Source of the DNA: Jaapia argillacea MUCL 33604
Taxonomy: Eukaryota; Basidiomycota; Agaricomycetes; Jaapiales; Jaapiaceae
NCBI GenBank assembly: GCA_000697665.1
Contig: KL197748.1
Location: 181,328-245,327 of the forward strand
Length of the DNA stretch: 64,000 nt
Reading direction: 5' to 3'
Part shown: in pieces, positions 56,266 through 64,000 of the stretch
Layout: each line of letters begins with the position of its first letter
Numbering within the stretch: position 1 is the stretch's first letter
Program-made: the position numbers and the translations under genes
Notes under the pieces: model-generated
The model's database searches: none
What the model saw: the letters and a program-made list of their open reading frames with translations, nothing else
What the model was told of the DNA's origin: nothing

Positions 56266-56703
56266 GGAGACACACTAGGTGCGGATCAAGAAGTTCGCGG
56301 TGGCGGAGTGTGGCGCGGTTGGAGTGGCAACAAGTTGACGACGGGGACGGAGGCAAACGCGTCTCTTCCACTGGCCCACACCACGACTCCGGTATGTTTG
56401 GATTCCGCCACCATTTAATCGATAGATTTCCCCATCTGTCGATCACACTTGTCTTCCGTGTTGTTGCCGGATCTCCGAGTTGCAATGGAATTGACTGGCT
56501 GTCCTGGTGGTTTATACCCCACCTCCTCGCCAGCGCTTGTCCAAGCGCATGGACCGGTCCTTTGCCCTCACGTGGTATTGAACGAAATCTCCAGCATCAT
56601 CTAGATTCTGCTGGATTAATCGATTCGCCACTGCATAGACGCCCAAGAAGCTTTATATGTAGGTGGCAGATAGGCGCCGACTACTCCTTGACTGAATCCT
56701 CAA

Positions 56704-58104
56704 CATGTCGCAACTTCCTTGTTCTCCCGTACAAGTCTATTTTCCCCTAGCGTCTTTGGATGAATGTCATTCATGTAAAGGAAAGGAGAATCTCAGGCTT
56801 TGTGCTCACTGCTGGTTGTGCTGAGGTTTGTCCCAAAATCCATCTGTTGCCACACGAAACCAAGATGCGGTGATTGCTGACGATTTTTTTGGATAGCGCA
56901 TCTATTGCTCAAAGGAGTGTCAGACCAAAGATTGGAAAGAACATAAGCCAACTTGTGAGTCACTCCATTCGGAGTGCAATCGCTTTACCTTCCGCACGCC
57001 GCCACAATTGACGTCGAAACCGCTTCAACAGGCAAGCCCCATAGAGTTGACATCGCCTCCTTGTATCCAGTATTGGCTTCTCTACAAGATTGTTACCGGT
57101 CGCAAGGAGACCCTCCATCCAGCACTCAGACACAAGACAGTCCGAGAAGATGCCAACGCTATCGTTGCGGATGGAACCATCCGACATCTCATCACGCTTG
57201 GTGCCCCCTTCGCATTCGACCCCATGACGGCTGAGCGGATACGGGAGTGGCACCCGACGGCGGAATCCGACACGCATCGGTTTACCTTATGGCAGATGTT
57301 TATGAGGCAATCAGACCCGGCTCCTCTCGTAGCAACAAGCTGCATTGCCCTCCTCCAAACAATATACACGACCGATACCACTGATTCAGCTCATCCCCGC
57401 ACCCGCCTCCGATACCGTTCCTCTCCCATCGCCGACTTTGGGATGTGCACAGGATCCGTTGAACTCATGTCGCATGCCTGGTTTCCTCTCACCGTGCAGT
57501 TGCCCAATGGTGACCTCGTCCCTCCGCCCTCATCTAATAACCACCATTGGATCTACTTAACGACCAGCCAAAAGGAAGAACTGATATTTGATTGTAATCT
57601 ATTCGGTATGGAATACCTCCATGTCGTTTCGATGAAAGGATACGATCTCCCTTGGAAAAATCTGGCCCTTACCGCCCCTGCACATTCTGTGGACAGGAGA
57701 AGCAAACCAATCAAGATGGCTTTGTCGGTATATAGGCCACGGCGCACAATTAGTGTTCTGCAAGACGTGACACTCCATTCAGCCATCAGTCAATCATGAT
57801 CCCTCCCCTTGATCCCAACATCCTCATTCCCCTATCGATTCTGGATTTCCTGGAAGAGGTCTCTGGAAAGAGACGACTCTCGGAAGAGGATCGAGATTTG
57901 TTTCAGGTGTGGGTAGTGCGCACCTGTATGTGTCTGGATGAAGTGATTATCCAGTCCGACACTTGGAAGCGGTTCCCGGAGGACTCCATCAACCGCGTAC
58001 TTTTCATCGGCCGTCGAGGTATAGAGGATTCGGCTGCAGGTTTTGAGGAGTTAACACGCTTGCTCGAATTCAAACTGCTAACGACCAAAATATCTGGATC
58101 TTAA
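56704..58104 (+). pseudogene. MYND2: broken copy of the MYND gene
   Basis: The same three-exon plan as MYND1 is visible. A 7-bp gain near the end of exon 1 shifts the frame inside the MYND finger. An 11-bp loss near 57,085 shifts it again after LYPVLASLQD. A single-base loss near 57,795 separates the last 100 codons (LSILDFLEEVSGKRRLSEED). The long middle frame (57,008-57,799) is intact and close to MYND1. Upstream, 56,265-56,703 shows no gene. Confidence 0.8.
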
Positions 58105-58599
58105 TATTGGTGCATGTACTTAGTCCCTGGTCTGTGGGATGTGGTGCTCTTGCGTTGGGTTACGAGATCGTACAGGCAGGCGGTCATTTGTAATAATAAA
58201 TGGAGGTGAACCATTCTGAGCGTACGTATCTGCCGTTGAGCAACGCCTTGCGTGGATGAAATGTGTACGCTCTATGCGGTCCCCCATCTCTTGCCACCAG
58301 ATCACTCGAAAGAACGTCGAGGGTGTATCAACGGGCATCATCCATTTTTGTCCGAGATTCGCAACACTCCAAGACGAAACGTTTGGTGAACAGGGAGCAC
58401 GAGCTCGCAGGATGCCATGCGATTTATTCAGGAGGTTTATAAGTGTGCTGTTGGAGAGGGCGGCGAATAGCCAACAGGGAATGGAATGAAAGAGGTCAGA
58501 GAAAAGGTGCCCAAATCAAGTCTGGATTGCGATGTAGGTACGGTGTATCACAATCGAATCGAGACATCGACAGATATCTGGATAGAAACAGAACCTGCC
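58105..58599. other. Intergenic, convergent MYND2 / S4
   Basis: No gene seen; only short motif-less ORFs. Some text resembles the region after MYND1 (55,080-55,390), as expected from tandem duplication. Confidence 0.4.
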
Positions 58600-59823
58600 T
58601 CAGAAGGCCAACGGAGGACATTCAACGAGGACATTAGGTAAGGCGGATTCGATCCATGCCGGCCCATCGCGGAGAGTTCGCACAGCGTGAACAACCTCCA
58701 AAGTCTCACGAAAATGCTCAAACATCTCCATAGCCATCCTTTGATACCCTTTCGGTCTCCGAACCCAGCACCTCACTCTACGCACTATACGCAGAGGAGG
58801 TTTCGCCCTACACAACGATTTCCAAGTGTAGCACCCACCCGCGTAGTCCTGCAAATTCGGTAGAGCCCCTTCCTCCAGATGCACCAATATATCAGGACGT
58901 TTCCCACCCGTATACGCGTATGGAAAACAAGCGTATAGGTCCAAAATTTGGATTGTGGGGTTGTTGGCGAGGAATTCGCAAAATACCCTGGGGTCACATT
59001 CGATGAAGCTGAGTTTGAGGGTGTGAAGGTGGGGAAGGCGAACGTCGGCAAGTGTTGGACCCAGATAGACGGAACGGGTATCGTAAAAATAGTCATAGCT
59101 CGTGCAGTAGCTGAAAGATAGACGAAGTGTATGCAAGCCCCAATTGGTGGCGAGGAAATCGATGATATGCTCTGTGTGGGGCTCAGAGTCGGGGTCAGGA
59201 TGACCGAGGAACATGTCTCCAATGTTCGTCTCAAAATCGAAAGTCTCAATCCCTTGGAGGGAGAAAAGCTGAAGAAGTTGGGAGTGAGAGACGCATATAG
59301 ATCATATCAACCAATAGATACGCACCTGAGAGTGAGATACGGACCCCCCGGCCAGCTCGCAACCACCGTCGTCAACCTTGATGTCCTTCAACTCAAGACA
59401 AGCTCTCAACGCATCCCAGAGTCCAGGTATATTACTCTTTGCCCTATCATCAAAAACGTAACCCCATTCAAAGGTCTTCAAGAAGGTCATAAGGCGAAGA
59501 GCCTGACAAAATTTCTGCTCTTCCTCCCCAGGTGAACAACGTGGGGAGTTGATGCTTGGAACCCTGATTTTGTGGCACGAGCCTATGCGGAGAACTCGGA
59601 TGTGACGACAAAGCAATGGGTTCATGGCGAGGTGATTCCAGAAGGCCTTCTGATCAGAGGATTTGACGTGGATTTCTCGATAGTCCAACACCAGTGGGAT
59701 GAGGCATCGTTTCAGAGAGTGGCAAGTTAGCGCCAATGAGAGGATATCATTGCGATCATCTACGAAGGGGATGATGGATTCTAAGAGTTCGGCGGGAAGT
59801 CCAACAAGCAAGGGAGAGCTCAT
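58600..59823 (-). CDS. S4: F-box protein with leucine-rich tail, 388 aa, intact
   Basis: Exon 1 is 59823-59326, a 57-bp intron runs 59325-59269 (GTGCGT..TTCAG), and exon 2 is 59268-58600. The F-box lies at residues about 6-45 (VGLPAELLESIIPFVDDRN, LSLALTCHSL). Leu-rich strands follow (TLRLSFSYCTSYDYF, LHTLKLSFIECDPRVFCEF, IQILDLYACFPYAYTGG). It has the same architecture and intron as S1 but is clearly more diverged from S1 than S2 is, so it split off earlier. With nothing inserted nearby and an undamaged frame, it is the best candidate for a working member. Likely role: substrate receptor of an SCF ubiquitin ligase, by family. Confidence 0.85.
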
Positions 59824-60094
59824 GAAGATTTGTGAGTCGGATGTTGGAAGACAGGTTCACACTTCACTCGAAACAACGGCAAACAAATACAGTATCTCCT
59901 CCACCGACTCCTGGCCGCTGAGTTGATGCTTGGGTCAATATGGGCTTATCCTACACTTCTTATTGTGAACCCGGCCATCGATGACAGGAGGTGCCATGCC
60001 TCAAGAGTCCTTGATGTAACGAAAGCGACGGGGTCGCGACTCGTTCCCGACGCTAATAGTTCTGCATCCTGGTCAAGCGCACTCTGGCTTAGCT

Positions 60095-60780
60095 CGCCGG
60101 GTGGGAGGCAGGGCAAAGCTTCGTTCATGCCTCCACCCGTGTACGAACCTTCACTTCCACCCTCTCCCAGTCCATAACCTCGTACCCAAATCACCCAACT
60201 GTCCTCAACACAAACGTCAACCTCGATATCGCGTCCAAACCCAGACCTCCCTCCCCGTCCATCACCAAAACGCACACACCAGCGTAACCAATCATCCACC
60301 TCCCTCCAAGTCCCTCCTTCCACAGCCTCTTCCTAAAAAGCCCCCTTTCGCGTTCCCCTTCTTCCACAATCCTCTCCTCCGCCTCCCCGGCAATCGAAGT
60401 AATCCGAGAAACACTCTACGCAACCCCAGCAGACATCCTCGAACGTCAACCCTCCCTCCCTCCCCCTCCTTCTCAAGTCCGACCCCTCACGAGCATACTT
60501 CGCCTCAGCACTCTCGCCATCCTCCACATGAGCGTCAACTGTATCGATCTCGAAGACGGTTCAGCTCGAGGTGTCTTGGGTCAGAAGTTGACTCTGGTAG
60601 AATGTCCGACGGAATTGAAAGGTTTCATGATGGAATTGGGATCCATTGGTCAGACGGAGAGAGAGAGGGAAGAAGAAAATTCCGAGACGGTCGTTCATCT
60701 TTTATCGGTGGGCACGACGGAGATACCTACACCGCGTTTAGACCGGATTCGTTGGATGTTGGAGAAAGGACGAACCCGTG
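60095..60780 (+). pseudogene. Q4: decayed Q-family fragment
   Basis: Pieces in several frames match Q1/Q2: GGRQGKASFMPPPVYEPS, a Pro-rich linker, the LLLKSDPSRAYFAS equivalent and, best preserved, SVNCIDLEDGSARGVLGQKL then LTLVECPTELKGFM. The first exon and the extreme C-terminus are missing. It is closest to Q3 in text and has the same plus orientation. Confidence 0.7.
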
Positions 60781-60789
60781 ACTGTATAC

Positions 60790-61900
60790 TGTATACTCTA
60801 CTTGCACTCGCACTCATCTCCATGAAAACCCATTCGTCGGAATTGGCGTTGGCGAGGTACTCAAACGTTCCGAAATCTTATACCCGAGCATTTTGACGCA
60901 GACTGAGAGGATCGGAGTGGTTTGGTTCCGGGCAATGTCGAGGGTACCATCTGATAGATATTCGTGAGATCGAAATGAGAGTTCGGAGGGGATGGTGCTT
61001 ACCTCTACGATTTTCTGGAATCTAGGGTACGCGTTTCATTAGGTGTTGGTTTCGAAGATCTGAGAGGGCAAGGGAGCGAACCTTCGTTGGACACTCCGCT
61101 CCCTCTCCCAACGATGCCATCGGTTCAGCCTGCACTTCGATACGTTTCCGCCCAGGACCCGATAACGCTTTCTCGACGAAAACCTGCGAGACGGTCTCTC
61201 TCTCTCTCACCTGAGACACACATAGCTTTAGCATACAGTAGGGAAGAGGTGAGAAACGAGGGAAGGGACGTACTGTTTGAACGACTCCTCCAAATCAGAT
61301 TCCCTCTCGACAATCCAAATACCCGCCCACAGGCCAACGCACCTAGTCAGCCCATTTCGATCCGCGTGCGCAAGTTCCGTACAGCATCCTCAACAAATCA
61401 CCATCAAATCCCAGCTGTTCGTACTTTCGAGTGACGAAGAGGGAGTAGAAGAGGAGAAGTCCGAGGAAATTGCGATAGTCGAGGCATGGAGGAGGAGGGA
61501 GACGGAGAGACGGAGAGAGGAGAGAAGTTTGATGGTGTCTTGGAGGATGGTGAGAATCATAGTCTGGAAGTTTGTGCCGATGTGTTATCAACGCCGAAGT
61601 CTACCAAGGCGAGTGAGTACCGTATCCAACGATCGTCAATAAGCCGAGTATACGTACCCTTCGAGACATCTCGGAATGAAATCAGCCCCTCAACCGAACT
61701 CCGCATCGACCAAGCCCATTATCAACTTCACAACCCGTCTATTAGTTCTCTCGGTAAAATTAGTAGCTTGGCTATAGCTTGGAGGACAAACGGGAAGTGA
61801 TCTGTATAGCGGATATGGACACTTAATCAGATAAAGGGACGGACAAATCGATATCAGGAGGTGTTCAGACCTGCATATATGCTGCAAGAGCTACCGGCGT
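60790..61900. other. No gene supported
   Basis: Several overlapping short ORFs on both strands and an A/G-rich stretch at about 61,430-61,560. No motif, paralog or convincing splice pattern found. Confidence 0.35.
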
Positions 61901-61916
61901 GCGACAACACATCCTT

Positions 61917-62715
61917 CTAACAGCCACAAAGCTCAATATTGGGAAAGTGGTGAACTTCCCTCCAGCGCTGCGCCCGTCGGTTACGGTTTGAGGGGAGGCG
62001 AATGCTCCGAGCTATGATATACCGCCAATATCTCGATTGATAGATCATCAAAGTGATTAGACCTTGCACCTCGGTGTCGATCCCAAAGTGACCAAGCGTC
62101 CTCCTCACCAGAGGCGGAGCATCTAGCCAGCAAACGGCCGGTTTCTTCTCGATCCTTCGCCAAAATTCCCTGGGGTATATGCAAATGACGTCATGAAGGA
62201 GGAGGTAGGAGGAAGTGTTTTGGTTCAGAATGTTGTCATAAGGAATTGATAGCGCTTGGCGTTGATCGGTGAGGAGGCCGCGACCGGGTATTCGCAGTCT
62301 TGAGCAACGGAACGGATTGGAGGAGCGAGGGGAGCTGCAAGCGCGAGATTGAGGAGTGAATCTCGGGCTGGAGTGGATGGGTGGGCTAGTCAGAGGGACC
62401 GCTTGGGTAGAGTCAGCGTGTATGCACGGAAAGCAGACGAGATTGAGCTGGAGAGAAATGAGACACACCTAAAATCCTCGGGGTCTCTGCAACCGACGCT
62501 AAGATGAATGGACCATTGACCAATTCAAGAACGCAGGGATACGATGGCTTTGTCCATATGCAACAGACAAGCCAACGGTGGTACTTCGATGGGAGAAGAG
62601 TCTGGAGATTCGGATGGGAAGAGTTGGACACGGCATTAGTGGGGACGATTAACGTGATGGAATGTTGAGAGTGCTGGAGTGGCTGAAGGTGTCGAACGTC
62701 CAACGTCGAAGCCAT
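61917..62715 (-). CDS. Possible small gene, unrecognised
   Basis: An ATG at 62,715 opens about 80 codons (TLDVRHLQPLQHSQHS, then VLELVNGPFILASVAE) that end in a GTGTGTC donor near 62,468. Downstream, a frame open to 61,917 reads REFWRRIEKKPAVCWLDAPP then HFGIDTEVQGLITLMIYQSR; another overlapping frame is also open. The amino-acid texture looks protein-like, but I cannot place the acceptor with confidence and know no family. Treat the exon chain as a guess. Confidence 0.3.
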
Positions 62716-62748
62716 GGTTGAAGTTGAACATTTGCGATTAGATAAGAT

Positions 62749-62974
62749 ACAGCTAAATTCAGAACGATAGACCACAGCGATTTTACTTGACTCAGGCACG
62801 TCCGTTGAAAAGGGTGGAAATTATATTGATTTCAGGGATTCGAACACGAATTGTGGTGCTAGGTGGAGCCAGTCGTCAAGGCACCGCGTTCGACTTGCCT
62901 CAATCGGTGACTGAACCGAGAGGCTTCTGAGAGTGGGGGAAATCCCAACGGTCTATCGTTCTGAATTTAGCTGT
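62749..62974. mobile_element. 226-bp element with perfect 25-bp terminal inverted repeats
   Basis: 62,749-62,773 (ACAGCTAAATTCAGAACGAT plus 5 bases) is the exact reverse complement of 62,950-62,974. Between them lie 176 bp with no ORF but with a GATTCGAAC box. No target duplication longer than 3 bp is evident. A small MITE is the simplest reading. Confidence 0.6.
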
Positions 62975-64000
62975 AAGCAATGTTTGCTTCCTCACCCCAT
63001 GTCAACCTTTAAGCTTGGGCTATCGTTCACTACAGCACCTATGATCACAGTCCCTGGACGTTCCTAATTCCAAACTTGTTGTCCTTGCCACCATCTCGAC
63101 TTCAGCATACGGACTGAGTTTATGGGCTAGTCTGTCCTCCCGTCGAGGACCCTCAGGCTGTCAACGCATTCCGTCCCCGATGGGATCTGACACAACTTCC
63201 CATTCACAGTTCCTTCACTCGCTCTCGAACCGCCCTCGTAGGATCCATCAACCTTGCTTTATCCCTTCAGCGCCCCCCCGTCTCCGCCATGTTTGCGAAC
63301 CGACATCCTCCTCAAGGCGGCGACACCAGCTTGAAGCAATCAACCAAGGGCGACTCGAGAGGGAGTTGCCTGAGGCGAGATTACGGGCGAGGTGAGTTTC
63401 TCAATCCTACGAGTCCCACTAGTTATCTAAATGACGCTTTGTATTTGGCAGCTAATCTCTAACTCCTTTAACACCCCACGGCCGCTCCCACACCGACGAC
63501 GAAGCTAAGGCGTATCCCTCACCCTTGCCCGACTATCTACACCAGACAGGGCAGTTCCACCGCCCATCGCCGCCCATCAGTACTCAATTTCACCGCCCCG
63601 CTGCCTCTGAGATCACCAATGGCAACACGCTTTCTCTTGAGTTCGGCGCTTTTGACGGAATGTTGGTTGAAGATGGGCGCTGCAAATTAGAGGGCGTTGC
63701 TTGTAGTTTTCGTTCTGCGAAGAGATCGATGGTTGGGCCAGGGATGGTTCAGTTTCGAGGGGTTGGCCGATGATTGTGTCACCGCTACCATTGTCCTAAG
63801 CTCATCGAGTCCGTCATTAATATGATCCAATCATTTGGTATTTCAAATCTTCGACTACAGCATATATGTCCCGAAAGAAGACGCCGAATTTGCCATATCC
63901 TCGAGAAACCGGACACTATAGCTTCAAACTCACAGCCTGACGAAACATACAGTCAATATCCACGAAACGTCGAGGTGTGAATCGGATACTCACGGAGAGA
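62975..64000. other. Right edge, no gene supported
   Basis: The plus-strand ORFs at 63,180-63,395 (followed by a GTGAGT donor-like site) and 63,525-63,773 could be exons of one gene, but no motif or paralog in the window backs them. Confidence 0.25.

Noticed and set aside
62820-62930. tRNA-like GATTCGAAC / GTTCGA boxes on either strand
   Set aside because: No T-stem or acceptor stem pairs around the box, and the A-box to B-box spacing is wrong; only a chance or SINE-like box remains.
1-64000. Secondary-metabolite cluster, CRISPR array or bacterial insertion
   Set aside because: No biosynthetic core enzymes, no regularly spaced short repeats with unique spacers, and no Shine-Dalgarno-led intron-free operons were found.

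Overview
The window is eukaryotic and looks like a repeat-rich, rapidly evolving (perhaps subtelomeric) stretch of an Agaricomycete-type basidiomycete genome. Evidence: genes broken by many 48-75 bp GT..AG introns; F-box, MYND and degenerate kinase families of the kind expanded in mushroom-forming fungi; a KDZ transposase with cysteine clusters; a DUF6589-type protein; a Tad-like LINE; and a chromodomain Ty3/Gypsy element. No bacterial operons, CRISPR arrays or rRNA genes were seen.

Host layer. The window is mostly one gene block present twice, in direct and colinear order. Unit 1 (about 411-18,480) is P1-Q1-T1-R1-S1-Q3. Unit 2 (about 25,440-60,780) is P2-Q2-T2-R2-S2-(MYND/F-box array)-Q4. 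P is a two-part protein with an unnamed N-terminal domain and a kinase-like C-terminal domain that lacks the catalytic residues. Q is an unrecognised proline-rich protein of about 450 aa; Q1 and Q2 are intact and have a TATA box about 40 nt before the ATG, while Q3 and Q4 are relics. T is a degenerate, internally repeated region. R is a multi-pass membrane protein and S an F-box protein convergent with R. In unit 2, F-box and MYND genes alternate (S2 broken, MYND1 intact, S3 relic, MYND2 broken, S4 intact).

Mobile layer. (1) 11,306-17,047: a DNA transposon-like element with a perfect 8-bp target duplication, inverted ends and subterminal hairpins. It carries convergent DUF6589 and RecQ-type helicase genes and sits 54 bp upstream of F-box gene S1. 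(2) About 18,880-25,265: a KDZ element whose transposase is convergent with an apparently intact seven-exon partner gene (Zn-cluster plus coiled coil). (3) 27,150-34,032: a Tad-like LINE with a 12-13 bp target duplication that cuts P2 in two. It contains a 369-bp MITE (8-bp TSD) and a solo LTR (5-bp TSD). (4) 41,375-48,152: a young Ty3/Gypsy chromovirus with matching LTRs and 5-bp TSD. (5) Two solo LTRs of a second 294-bp family and one partial LTR beside a 973-bp assembly gap. (6) A 668-bp palindrome at 38,376-39,043 and a small 25-bp inverted-repeat element at 62,749-62,974.

The best candidates for something undescribed are the DUF6589/RecQ element with its paired subterminal hairpins, and the two-gene KDZ unit. 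All identifications come from reading motifs by eye; no database search was possible.
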